The translations under genes and the position numbers were made by a program. Positions 23,444 through 31,771 of a stretch of 34,286 nt of DNA are shown here, piece by piece (the stretch's first letter is position 1; each line of letters opens with the position of its first letter). The stretch comes from Streptomyces hygroscopicus (GTDB taxonomy: Bacteria > Actinomycetota > Actinomycetes > Streptomycetales > Streptomycetaceae). The stretch covers positions 1-34,286 of the forward strand of contig NZ_LBMW01000065.1 of assembly GCF_026168105.1 (NCBI RefSeq), read 5' to 3'. The notes under the pieces are model-generated. The model searched no databases. It was not told the DNA's origin and worked only from the letters and a program-made list of their open reading frames with translations.

Positions 23444-24216
23444 GCAGCGCCGCGACCACCCCGACCGCCCGGCTCGGTGTCCTCGCCCGTGCCGAGCTGA
23501 CCCTGCTCGGCCGCAACAAGGGGGTGGTGACCACGGCGGTGCTCGTTCCCGTGGCGCTGCCGTTCAGCGTGCGGCCCGCGGTCGAGCAAATGAACCTCAA
23601 GGGGGCCGGGCTCACGGTCGGGACGGTGATGGTCACGGCCGCCATCGGCTTCTCACTGCTCTTCGCGGTGTACATGGCTCTGGTCAGCGTCTACGTCGCG
23701 CGCAGGGAGGAGCTCGTGCTCAAGCGGCTGCGCACCGGGGAGCTCACCGACTGGGAGATCCTCACCGGTGCGGCGCTGCCCGCGGTCTGCGTCGGCGTCG
23801 TGCAGTCCCTGCTCCTGGCCGTCTGCTCTGTGGCGTTCCTCAACGCCGAGGCACCGCGCGCACCCCATCTGGTGGTGTTGGGAGTGCTGTTGGGCCTGGT
23901 GCTGTGCGCGGCGCTGGCGGCGCTCACCGCGAGCTTCAGCAGGACCGTCGAGAGCGCACAGGTCACGGGACTGCCCATGCTGTTCGTTTCGATGGTCGGC
24001 TCGGGCATCACGATCCCGTCGGACGTCCTGCCCCATCGCATCGCCTCCGTCTGCGCACTGCTGCCGCTCTCCCCGGCGATACGGCTCATACGCGGTGGCT
24101 GGACGGGCACCCTCTCGGTACCCGAAGTTCTGACTGCCCTGATGCCTGCGATGGCCTGGGCCCTTGCCGCGGTGTTTGCTGTACGACGGTGGTTCCGCTG
24201 GGAACCCCGGCAGTGA
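23440..24216 (+). CDS. ABC-2 type permease
   Basis: A 258-residue integral membrane protein with about six hydrophobic helices. It has the ARREELVLKRLRTGELTDWEIL cytoplasmic loop (about 87-108), typical of ABC-2 permeases, and the conserved LPLSPAIRLIRGGW near the last helices. The start codon overlaps the ATPase stop. It is partner of the preceding ATPase and the likely regulated target of the following kinase and regulator. Confidence 0.93.
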   Translation: MSSAATTPTARLGVLARAELTLLGRNKGVVTTAVLVPVALPFSVRPAVEQMNLKGAGLTVGTVMVTAAIGFSLLFAVYMALVSVYVARREELVLKRLRTGELTDWEILTGAALPAVCVGVVQSLLLAVCSVAFLNAEAPRAPHLVVLGVLLGLVLCAALAALTASFSRTVESAQVTGLPMLFVSMVGSGITIPSDVLPHRIASVCALLPLSPAIRLIRGGWTGTLSVPEVLTALMPAMAWALAAVFAVRRWFRWEPRQ

Positions 24217-24293
24217 CCGGGTGAGCGACGGGCGGAGAAGCGGAAGGACTGAGCTCACGGCCGCGCCGACCGCAGACGAGGGGGATGGACGAC

Positions 24294-24335
24294 ATGGGCG
24301 GGTACCTGACGGGCGGGCAGGGGGGCACCGGGTGA
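24294..24335 (+). CDS. Possible tiny leader ORF coupled to the histidine kinase
   Basis: ATG 24294 follows GAGGGGG at a workable distance. It encodes 13 residues (MGGYLTGGQGGTG) and its TGA stop overlaps the kinase GTG start (GTGA). It could couple translation of the kinase to ribosomes arriving from upstream. An ATG nine bases earlier is in the same frame. No homology is expected at this size, so it may be chance. Confidence 0.3.
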   Translation: MGGYLTGGQGGTG

Positions 24336-25606
24336 TCGGACGGCTTCGTGACTGGCAGCGCCGTACCTGGCACGACCGCAGCAAGGCGGCCCGGGTGGAA
24401 CTGCAGAGCGTGATCGTCACGCACTGCACATTCTGGATATTCTCACTGTCCTGGCTGATGCTTCCGCTGCTCTCCGGGCTCAACCGGGGAGTGGTGCCGC
24501 ACATCCTGGGCGGCCTGCTCCTGCTCGTGGGCATCGTCCAGTGCGTGGCCGCCAACCGGCGCGTCCGGCCCGTCCTCGACCACTACCTGGGACGCGCCCC
24601 TCTGTCGCCTCGTGCGCTGAGGACACCGGCCGTCCTGCTTGTCCTGGCCCTGGGGCTCGTCCTGGCCCTGCACATCCTCAAAGAAGCCTCCCCGTCGACG
24701 GGGGAGCTGGCTCTCGGCGCCGCGATGATGCCCTTCGGGATGATGTACGGGCTGCTGGTGCCCATCCGGGTGTTCGTCCGACGGGCCGCGCTCCTCGCCG
24801 TCGTCCTCATGGCGGCGTTCGGGCTCGCCCGGATGGACGGCGTGGAAGCGCTGGTGACGGCTCTCATGGTCGCCTTCGTCGCCGGCTTCTCCCTGCTCGC
24901 CTCGCGTTGCGGGGCGTGGACGCTGTCCGTGCTGTGGGAGGCGGAGCGGGCCCGTCGGATCCAGGCACAGCTGGCAGTCGCCGAGGAGCGGCTCCGCTTC
25001 GGACGCGACCTGCACGACGTCATGGGCCGCAACCTCGCGGTGATCGCCCTCAAGAGTGAGCTGGCCGTCCAGCTGGCGCGGCGCGGGCGCCCCGAGGCCG
25101 TGGAGCAGATGATCGAGGTGCAGCGGCTGGCCCAGGAGACCCAGCGCGAGGTACGCGAGGTCGTCCGCGGCTACCGGGAGGCCGACCTGAGTACCGAACT
25201 CGCAGGCGCGCAGGGCGTGTTGACGGCCGCGGGGATCGCCTGCTCGGTGACGGGTTCGGCCGCCGGACTGCCGGCCCCGGTGCAGTCGGCGCTGGGGTGG
25301 GTCGTACGGGAGGCGGCCACGAATGTCCTGCGCCACGGGGACGCGGGCCGCTGTGCGGTGACCCTGCGCGTGGCGGAGGACAGGGCCGTCCTGTCGGTCG
25401 AGAACGACGGGGCCCCGAAGTCCGCTCCCGGCCCGGGATCCGGACTGGCGGGGCTGCGCGAGAGGCTGTCCGAGGTCGACGGCACGCTCCACGCCGGACC
25501 CGACGGGCGAGGCGGGTTCCGGCTGACCGCCGAGGTCCCGCTCCCCTCGGCTCCCTCGGCACTTTCGCCCTCCGCACCCCGCACCGTGAGCGAGATCACT
25601 CCATGA
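24332..25606 (+). CDS. Sensor histidine kinase, NarL/DesK type
   Basis: A 424-residue kinase. About six transmembrane helices (residues 25-195) with almost no extracellular loops suggest sensing within the membrane. The HisKA_3 phosphoacceptor is His228 in FGRDLHDVMGRNLAV. The N-box is VVREAATNVLRHG (about 324-336), and the GPGSGLAGLRERL block (about 367-379) is the G-box. I chose GTG 24332, preceded by a run of G (GGGGGG) and overlapping the tiny ORF's stop. The kinase stop overlaps the regulator start (ATGA). It should phosphorylate the next protein. Confidence 0.92.
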   Translation: MIGRLRDWQRRTWHDRSKAARVELQSVIVTHCTFWIFSLSWLMLPLLSGLNRGVVPHILGGLLLLVGIVQCVAANRRVRPVLDHYLGRAPLSPRALRTPAVLLVLALGLVLALHILKEASPSTGELALGAAMMPFGMMYGLLVPIRVFVRRAALLAVVLMAAFGLARMDGVEALVTALMVAFVAGFSLLASRCGAWTLSVLWEAERARRIQAQLAVAEERLRFGRDLHDVMGRNLAVIALKSELAVQLARRGRPEAVEQMIEVQRLAQETQREVREVVRGYREADLSTELAGAQGVLTAAGIACSVTGSAAGLPAPVQSALGWVVREAATNVLRHGDAGRCAVTLRVAEDRAVLSVENDGAPKSAPGPGSGLAGLRERLSEVDGTLHAGPDGRGGFRLTAEVPLPSAPSALSPSAPRTVSEITP

Positions 25607-26223
25607 CACCTTCTCGACCCGTGCGGCTGCTGCTCGCCGACGACGAACACCTCATCCGCGGAGCGCTGGCCGCGTTGCTCGCCCTCGAGGACGACCTCAT
25701 GGTCGTCGCCGAGGCGGCGACCGGACCCGAGGCGCTCGCGATGGCACGGGCCCACCGTCCCGACGTGGCCGTGCTGGATCTTCAGATGCCGGGGGCGGAC
25801 GGTGTGAAGGTGGCCACATCCCTGCGGGCCGAACTGCCGGAGTGCCAGGTACTGATCGTGACCAGTCATGGACGTCCGGGGCATCTGAAGCGGGCGCTGG
25901 AGGCGGGGGTGCGCGGGTTCGTCCCGAAGACCGTCAGCGCACAGCGGCTGGCCGAGATCATCCGAACCGTGCACGCGGGAAATCGTTATGTGGATCCCGA
26001 GTTGGCCGCGGACGCGATCTCCGCCGGAGACTCGCCGCTGACCGCGCGGGAAGCCACGGTGCTCGAATTCGCCGCCGACGGGGCGCCCGTGGCGGAGATC
26101 GCGGAGCGGGCCGCGCTGTCGCAGGGGACCGTGCGGAACTATCTGTCGTCAGCGGTCTCGAAGCTCGGGGCGGAGAACCGTCATGCGGCAGTGCGTCTCG
26201 CACGGGAGCGAGGTTGGGTATAG
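25603..26223 (+). CDS. Response regulator, NarL/LuxR family
   Basis: A 206-residue regulator. The receiver domain has acidic Asp13/Asp14, phospho-acceptor Asp59 (VAVLDLQMP), the LIVTSHG switch and the conserved Lys in GFVPKTVS. A LuxR-type helix-turn-helix fills the C-terminus (LTAREATVLEFAADG... GTVRNYLSSAVSKLG). It is the partner of the kinase upstream. It probably binds the palindromes before the ABC operon and controls export genes. The tRNA-Gly(GCC) copy 2 begins only 23 bases after its stop codon. Confidence 0.95.
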   Translation: MTPSRPVRLLLADDEHLIRGALAALLALEDDLMVVAEAATGPEALAMARAHRPDVAVLDLQMPGADGVKVATSLRAELPECQVLIVTSHGRPGHLKRALEAGVRGFVPKTVSAQRLAEIIRTVHAGNRYVDPELAADAISAGDSPLTAREATVLEFAADGAPVAEIAERAALSQGTVRNYLSSAVSKLGAENRHAAVRLARERGWV

Positions 26224-26246
26224 TTGCCCTCGCGCAACGGCGCAGT

Positions 26247-26319
26247 GCGGACGTAGCTCAGTTGGTAGAGCGCAACCTTGCCAAGGTTGAGGTCGCGAGT
26301 TCGAGCCTCGTCGTCCGCT
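26247..26319 (+). tRNA. tRNA-Gly (anticodon GCC), copy 2
   Basis: The body is identical to copy 1 at 22190-22262. CCA is not encoded here (CCG follows the discriminator). There is no room for a separate promoter in the 23 bases after the response regulator, so it is transcribed with that operon or from a promoter inside the coding region. Confidence 0.96.
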
Positions 26320-26325
26320 CCGCAC

Positions 26326-26356
26326 AGAAGCCCCCGGCCCAGGCCGGGGGCTTCTT
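26326..26356 (+). terminator. Terminator after tRNA-Gly(GCC) copy 2
   Basis: A long GC-rich stem (GAAGCCCCCGGCC and complement) followed by TTCTTCG. It probably ends the whole ABC/two-component/tRNA transcript. Confidence 0.85.
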
Positions 26357-26461
26357 CGTGTGCGTCCACCCCTCGCGACCGGCCCGTCGTCGCGCCAGGA
26401 GGATCACCGGGCCCGGCGGGCGAGGCAATGACCGGGCACGGCCATGCCCCGCCCACGTCCG

Positions 26462-26522
26462 GGAAAGGCCATGACCGATCCACACGCGGGAAGGCCCATG
26501 ACCCGTCCGCCCGGGTGAGGCT
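26462..26522. repeat. Degenerate 26-bp repeats behind purC
   Basis: Three related units, each with a GGGAAAGGCCATGACC-like core, begin at about 26462, 26488 and 26514. The last runs into the purC stop codon. Two weaker copies of GGCNATGACC lie upstream near 26424 and 26440. Confidence 0.5.
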
Positions 26523-27420
26523 ATGACCAGCTGATGCCCGTCAGGCGCTCGTAGGCCTCCGCATACTTCGCTCTGGTCGCCTCCACGATCTCCTGCGGCA
26601 GCTCCGGCGGGGGCTGCTCCGCGGCGCGGTCCCAGCCGGAGGCGGGGGAGGTGAGCCAGTCCCGGACGAACTGCTTGTCGAAGGAGGGCTGGGAGCGTCC
26701 CGGCTCCCACCGGTCGGCCGGCCAGAAGCGGGAGGAGTCCGGGGTGAGGACCTCGTCGGCGAGGACGAGGGTGTCCCCGTCGTACCCGAACTCGAACTTG
26801 GTGTCCGCGAGGATGATCCCCCGGTCGCGTGCGATGTCGCGGGCGCGGCCGTAGACGGCGAGGGTCGCCTGCCGCAGCTGGGCGGCGGTCTCTGCGCCGA
26901 CCTGGCGGGCGACCTCCTCGTAGGAGACGTTCTCGTCGTGCTCGCCGACCGCGGCCTTGGTGGCGGGGGTGAAGATCGGGGCGGGCAGCTCCGAGCCGTT
27001 GACCAGACCCTCGGGGAGGGCGAGGCCGCAGACGGTGCGGGACTCGTTGTACTCGACGAGTCCCGAGCCGGTGAGGTAGCCCCGGGCCACGCACTCCACG
27101 GGGACCATCTGCAGGGACTTGCAGACGAGGGTGCGGCCGGCCCAGTCGGCGGGGGCGTCGGGTGGAAGTTCGGTGCTCAGGACATGGCTCGGGACCAGGT
27201 CGGCGAGCTGGTCGAACCACCAGAGCGAGAGCTGGGTGAGGATCCGGCCCTTGTCCGGGATCTCGGTCGGCAGCACCCAGTCGAATGCGGACGTACGGTC
27301 GCTGGCGACCATCACGAGGTCGCCCGCCTCGTTCTGGTACAGCTCGCGCACCTTCCCGGTGTGCAGATGCACCAGACCCGGGACCTGGACGGGCTCGGGC
27401 TTTTCGACGAATCCGGACAC
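26521..27420 (-). CDS. purC: Phosphoribosylaminoimidazole-succinocarboxamide synthase
   Basis: A 299-residue SAICAR synthetase, which joins aspartate to CAIR with ATP. Signatures: HTGKVRELY near the N-terminus, VASDRTSAFDWVLPTEIPDKG (about 38-58, split signature), KSLQMVPVECVARGYLTGSG (about 101-120) and LADTKFEFGYDGDTLVLADE (about 204-223). The GTG at 27420 has GGGGAGG four bases upstream. A 98-base gap separates it from the dimethylformamidase-like gene upstream, which may be co-transcribed. Confidence 0.97.
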   Translation of the reverse strand: MSGFVEKPEPVQVPGLVHLHTGKVRELYQNEAGDLVMVASDRTSAFDWVLPTEIPDKGRILTQLSLWWFDQLADLVPSHVLSTELPPDAPADWAGRTLVCKSLQMVPVECVARGYLTGSGLVEYNESRTVCGLALPEGLVNGSELPAPIFTPATKAAVGEHDENVSYEEVARQVGAETAAQLRQATLAVYGRARDIARDRGIILADTKFEFGYDGDTLVLADEVLTPDSSRFWPADRWEPGRSQPSFDKQFVRDWLTSPASGWDRAAEQPPPELPQEIVEATRAKYAEAYERLTGISWS

Positions 27421-27518
27421 GGTTCCTCCCCGTGGTTCTCTCCAATTGGCTCGATTCTCCCGTATGCGAGGAGCAAGCCGGTGCGCGGGGCCGGTTCCGG
27501 AGCCGGTACGGGGCGGAG

Positions 27519-29018
27519 TCAGTCGCGTTTGCAGATGCGGTCCAGAAGGTTCGCGGTCGCCTGCTGGATACGGGCGTCCACGTGGCCGGGCCGGTCAAGC
27601 GCGGGGGACCAGGCGAACGTTCCTGCCGCGAAGACCAGGGAGCCGGACGGGGCGCGGTAGAGCGAGGTCTCCTGGTGGCGCAGGACCCCCTCGCTGTCCC
27701 GGTACGGGGAGTGGGCGAGCAGGATGCGGCCCTGGTGCTCGGGCAGCGGCGCGCGGGGGAAGTAGCGGTCGGCTTCCCCTGCGACCATCCCCTCAAGCTC
27801 GTCGCCCTCATGGGCGCCGGTCGCCTCCCACAGCCAGTGGTCGGCATTGCGGACGACGAGTGGGTGGGGTTCCGGTACCCGGCCCGCGTACTGGATCCCG
27901 ATCATCTCCTGCTCCGGACGGTCGATCTCCCGCCACAGCGTCGGCCTGCCGGGGCCTCGGCGCTTGCGGCAGGTGAGCAGGCGGTCGGGCACACCGGACG
28001 GCGACGGGCCCAACTCCACCTGCCAGTACATGGTGTTGGCGGAGAGGAAGACGAGCGAGGTGCCCTGTTCGCGGGCGAGTTCCACGGTGCGGCGCATCTG
28101 CGTCGACCAGTACTCGTCGTGGCCCGGGAAGACGAGGCCGCGGTAGCGGCTGGGGTCGACGCGGCCGGCGTGCAGATCGCGGGCGTCCGCGTAGGCGATG
28201 TCGTAGCCGTAGCGCTCGGCCCAGCGGATGAAGTCGTAGGCGTGACCGACGTGCAGGGGGAGGCCCGCGCCGGCGTACGGGCGGTCGAAGGAGACCGTGA
28301 TGGCGGCGTCGGCCTCGCCGAGCAGCCGGCCGTTCTCGTCCCAGGCGTGGTAGAGGCTGGCGCCGGTGCGGCCGTCCTCCGGGTAGAGGTTGTAGGCCTG
28401 CCAGGTGACGTCCGGGAGCAGCAGGAGCAGGTCCGCCGGGCGGGTGTCGCGGACGGTGAAGGGGACGTGCGAACGGTAGCCGTCGGCCGTGGTGAGGACC
28501 GCGACATACGCACCGATACTCCAGTACGACGGGATCTGCAGCCGCCAGGAGAGCCACCAGTGGTGGCAGGAGACCGTGCGGTCGGCGGTCAGCGGGGGCG
28601 GCTGGACGATGCCGGAGAGACGGGGGCTCGTGGTGATCTTGGATGCCCCGTCGCCGCCGTAGTGCCCGATCCGGTAGACGTCGACCGCGAACTCCTGGGG
28701 CGGGTCGACGGTGATGTGGAAATCCAGGGCCTCGCCCGGGGCGACCGCGCCGGTGGACGTGAACCCCTTGATCTGGCGGTGGACGTCGTCGGCGGAGCGC
28801 GGTCCGCCGACGCGGGGCGCCGGGATGCGGGACCCCTTCCGGCCCTGGGACGGGACGTGGGCCGGCGCCGGGTCCACATACCAGGGGACCACGTGACCGG
28901 TGTCGTCGAAGTAGGTCTCGCTGCCCCGGAGCCAGGGAACGGGGCCCTGGCCGAAAGGATCCGTCACGGCATGCGCGAGAGCGCCCGACTCCCAGCGGCG
29001 GATGTGCTCCGACCCCAT
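27519..29018 (-). CDS. N,N-dimethylformamidase large-subunit-like protein
   Basis: A 499-residue protein resembling the C-terminal domain of the dimethylformamidase beta subunit, an iron amidohydrolase. Blocks that I align to that family are TWQAYNLYPEDGRTGASLY (about 205-223), FPGHDEYWST (297-306, Tyr303), LVFLSANTMYWQ (about 322-333) and GAHEGDELEG (401-410, Glu407). Tyr and Glu side chains bind iron in the known enzyme, so the Tyr303/Glu407 pair could be metal ligands, by inference only. No signal peptide is seen. The substrate is unknown. ATG 29018 is preceded by GGGAGGGG. Confidence 0.82.
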   Translation of the reverse strand: MGSEHIRRWESGALAHAVTDPFGQGPVPWLRGSETYFDDTGHVVPWYVDPAPAHVPSQGRKGSRIPAPRVGGPRSADDVHRQIKGFTSTGAVAPGEALDFHITVDPPQEFAVDVYRIGHYGGDGASKITTSPRLSGIVQPPPLTADRTVSCHHWWLSWRLQIPSYWSIGAYVAVLTTADGYRSHVPFTVRDTRPADLLLLLPDVTWQAYNLYPEDGRTGASLYHAWDENGRLLGEADAAITVSFDRPYAGAGLPLHVGHAYDFIRWAERYGYDIAYADARDLHAGRVDPSRYRGLVFPGHDEYWSTQMRRTVELAREQGTSLVFLSANTMYWQVELGPSPSGVPDRLLTCRKRRGPGRPTLWREIDRPEQEMIGIQYAGRVPEPHPLVVRNADHWLWEATGAHEGDELEGMVAGEADRYFPRAPLPEHQGRILLAHSPYRDSEGVLRHQETSLYRAPSGSLVFAAGTFAWSPALDRPGHVDARIQQATANLLDRICKRD

Positions 29019-29369
29019 GATTTGTCCCCTCCCTCGTCCCCCCGTGAGCCGCTCGTAAGCCCTTGCAGTGCGCGCGATCGGTCCCAGCACATCACATTAC
29101 GCACGCACTCCGTCACCGTTCGTCGCGAATTGACGTGAACGGAATGAGATCCTGCGGCCAGGGGTCGGGGTTGCGGCGCTGGCATGTGGGACGTCTCCGC
29201 AGGTGGGGCCGGGTTGGTGGGCGGACAATGGGGCGTGTGTGGCCCTCGGCGTCCAGTGCGCCGGAGCCGAAGTCGGATCGTTGGCGGACGGGCGGACGGG
29301 CGGACGGGCGGGCGGGCCCGGGCCTCGGCGGGAGGCGTGGTGGGCCCGGTTCGTGCCGACGGCCGGGCT
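29019..29369. other. Gene-free region between the M48-like gene and the dimethylformamidase-like gene
   Basis: Around 29085-29150 GC is lower and TAATGT (minus strand, about 29096) could be a -10 box for the downstream gene. The rest is very GC-rich and includes a three-copy 8-base repeat. No coding frame or terminator stands out. Confidence 0.45.
29283..29306. repeat. Octanucleotide microsatellite (GGCGGACG)3
   Basis: Three perfect 8-base units followed by GGCGGGCGGG. A likely slippage site. Confidence 0.8.
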
Positions 29370-31427
29370 TCAGACCAGCCGGACCGGCTTCTCGGGGCGT
29401 ATGCCCCGGTGGACGAGCCAGTTGCGCAGGGGCACCGGGTCGCCCTCCTCGACCAGGCTGAGGATCTGGGGGGCCAGATCGGCCGCGCGTTCGCCCCTGA
29501 CGAGGAGCGAGGGACCGTCCAGCCAGTCGAGGCTCGGCGCCGCCCCTGCCGTGTCCATCGCGGCACAGCACACCATCGCGGTGACGTGGTCGACGAGCAG
29601 TTCGCGACCGGTGCGCGGCGGCTGGAGCGGGAACAGCGGGAGCATCCCGTCGTCCCACAGGGCGCGGTCCGGTCCCGGCGGCTGTCCCGTCCCCTCACCG
29701 CCGGGTATCGCTCCGGTGACCGCTTCCTCGCGCGCCACCTCGGCGCTGAGTCCGGCAGCCAGGGCAGCGGTCCGCGCACAGGCGACCGCGCCGTCGTCAT
29801 CGGAGGCTTCCAGGGCGGGGACGTCCAACTCGGGAGCGGTCAGGTCGGAAGCTTGCGGGTCGGAAGCGTGCAGGTCGGAAGGCGCCTGACCAGGAGTGCC
29901 GTGGGCGGGAGCGGTCGCGTCGGCAGCGGCGGGCATGTCACTCCGGGCGCCGTCGCCGTCGGGCGCCGCTTCGGGGGGCAACCCGGCGTCTGCGCCGGAG
30001 GCGTGGTCCTCGCTCCGGGCGGGTCCTTCCCCGGAACCGCAGCTGTCGCGCGGCATCTGTTTCCCGGTGATGTCGGTGACGGCGGTGGAGCCGCTCCCTC
30101 CGCCCGGTGCTGCGGTGCCGCTCCCGGCCGCCTGGACCGTCAGGTACTCCAGTACCCGTTCCAGCGTCGGCCCGTCCGCGTCCCGTGTGGTCCTGTGCGG
30201 GGCCTGGTGGACACCCAGGGAGTCCAATACGCGGTGGAGACGGGCGGCGTCCGTGCGCCACTTGCGGTCCACCACCTCGTCCGGGTAGTCGTGCCAGTTC
30301 ACCGGCGCCCAGTCCGGTCCGGCCTCGGCCGGACCCCCGTGGAAGAGGCGGGCCGCGAGCAGCGACGTGGCCTCGTCCACCGTGCCGGGTTCCTCGAGCA
30401 GATCGCAGGCCGGCCGCTCACCCAGACGGGAGGCGAACCCCTCGGCCAGACGGTCCCGGCGCGAGAGCTCCGTGAGCGCCGCGACGACGCCGGCGTCCAG
30501 GCGCGAGGGCCAGCGGCCCATCCGCCAGGCGGGCAGCGCGACCCGGGTCAGCAGCCGGTCCCAGCCGGCGTACGCCAGACCCACCTGCTCCTGCGCGACG
30601 ATCCGCAGCCCGTAGTCCACAGTCTGTGCACGCTCGGCTGCGGCCGCCGCCACCCCCCGTTCCATCTCCTCCGCGTGTCCGCGGCAGCTCCGCAGCAGCA
30701 GACGGGCCACCCAGCCGACTCCGGACAGCACCGCACGGCTCACGGCGCCGCGCGCGGGCGCGGACGTCACAGCCACGGCGGCGTCCAGCCCCCGTACGAA
30801 ACGACGCGCCGCGGCTATGTCCGGGTGCGCCGACGGCCCCGTACCGGCGACGACCGGGGCGAGGACCGCGCGCAGCTCGCCCACCCTCATCCACCACAGG
30901 AACGGCGAACCGATGACGAGCACGGGCGCGGTGGGGGCACGGTGCCGGGCGGCCGACAGACCGCGCAGGCCCCATGCCGCGGGTATAGCGTCCCCGGACC
31001 GGGGCGGCGGACCGTGGGCGGGATGCGTGCGGTCCTCCAGCCAGCTGTCGCAGTCCGGGGTGAGCGCTATCGCGGACGGGGCAGGGACGTCGAGGCGGTC
31101 GGCCAGATCCCGGACCATCCGGTACAGATCGGGGGCCGCGCGCTCCGCGATCGGGACCGTCGGGCTCATGGCCGGGCGGGCACGGGCCACGACCAGGGCG
31201 ATACCGGCGGCGGCGAGCAGGACGACCGCGGCGACGCCGCTCACGATCCAGCGTGCGTTGCCCCAGTGTCCACCGCTGATGTGACCGGTGGAGACGGCCG
31301 CGGTGAGCACGACGGCGACGGCGGCGGGCAGCAGGGCGACGGCCAGCGCCCTGCTGCGGATCCGCAGCACGGCCAGGGCCCGGGAGCGCGCGGCCTGCGC
31401 GCCCACCTCCACACCCATACCGGTCAC
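29370..31427 (-). CDS. Membrane protein with degenerate M48 peptidase-like domain
   Basis: A 685-residue protein with two N-terminal membrane helices (about 28-48 and 61-81). The next region follows the M48 layout: APDLYRMVRDLADRLDVPAPSAIALTPDCDSWL (98-130) and LVIGSPFLWWMRVGELRAVLAPVVAG (170-195). In active M48 enzymes the last block ends HExxH; here it is PVVAG (191-195), so both zinc histidines and the catalytic Glu are gone. A candidate third ligand, Glu254, remains in HAEEMERG. The C-terminal third is a low-complexity Asp/Ala/Ser/Pro-rich region, then a conserved end. It is probably a non-catalytic membrane protein. The GTG start at 31427 is uncertain; ATG 31418 is possible. Confidence 0.75.
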   Translation of the reverse strand: MTGMGVEVGAQAARSRALAVLRIRSRALAVALLPAAVAVVLTAAVSTGHISGGHWGNARWIVSGVAAVVLLAAAGIALVVARARPAMSPTVPIAERAAPDLYRMVRDLADRLDVPAPSAIALTPDCDSWLEDRTHPAHGPPPRSGDAIPAAWGLRGLSAARHRAPTAPVLVIGSPFLWWMRVGELRAVLAPVVAGTGPSAHPDIAAARRFVRGLDAAVAVTSAPARGAVSRAVLSGVGWVARLLLRSCRGHAEEMERGVAAAAAERAQTVDYGLRIVAQEQVGLAYAGWDRLLTRVALPAWRMGRWPSRLDAGVVAALTELSRRDRLAEGFASRLGERPACDLLEEPGTVDEATSLLAARLFHGGPAEAGPDWAPVNWHDYPDEVVDRKWRTDAARLHRVLDSLGVHQAPHRTTRDADGPTLERVLEYLTVQAAGSGTAAPGGGSGSTAVTDITGKQMPRDSCGSGEGPARSEDHASGADAGLPPEAAPDGDGARSDMPAAADATAPAHGTPGQAPSDLHASDPQASDLTAPELDVPALEASDDDGAVACARTAALAAGLSAEVAREEAVTGAIPGGEGTGQPPGPDRALWDDGMLPLFPLQPPRTGRELLVDHVTAMVCCAAMDTAGAAPSLDWLDGPSLLVRGERAADLAPQILSLVEEGDPVPLRNWLVHRGIRPEKPVRLV

Positions 31428-31535
31428 GACCGGACGTCACCCCCTCTGTGCCCGTGCGTTGCTCACTCCCCCACTGTGGCACCCACCACTGACATCGCAA
31501 TGCCGGTGGGCCAAGTGCCGGAACGCTTGCGCCGC

Positions 31536-31564
31536 ACCCTAGTTGGGGCTCCGGCCCCCGTCAT
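31536..31564 (-). promoter_or_regulatory. Promoter of the M48-like membrane protein gene
   Basis: On the minus strand ATGACG (31564-31559), a 17-bp spacer and TAGGGT (31541-31536). The -10 matches the favoured streptomycete form. The leader would be about 100 bases. Confidence 0.5.
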
Positions 31565-31738
31565 CCGGATGGGGCACCGCTCACTCGATGGAATGGCTTT
31601 GGGGAAAGGTGGATGACGCAGGGCAAGGGCCAGGCCCCTGATTGCAGCACGTGCGGCCCTGCGGCCCCGTGCCCGCACGGGATCACCGGAACGCAAGGGA
31701 CGCGATCCGATCCCCGTCGCCCCCGTCTCCCATGACAC

Positions 31739-31770
31739 GGGCCCCGGATCCGGAGGCGGATCCAGGGCCC
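31739..31770 (-). terminator. Probable terminator of purD
   Basis: GGGCCC and GGATCC arms pair with their mirror partners around a GGAGGC loop, with one mismatch. No T tract follows. It lies 140 bases after the purD stop. Confidence 0.6.
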
Positions 31771-31771
31771 A

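Noticed and set aside
22190..26319. Integrative element using tRNA-Gly as attachment site
   Set aside because: The repeat covers the whole tRNA rather than a 3' fragment, and no integrase, excisionase or replication gene is present. Simple tRNA duplication explains it; it is kept as a recombination observation only.
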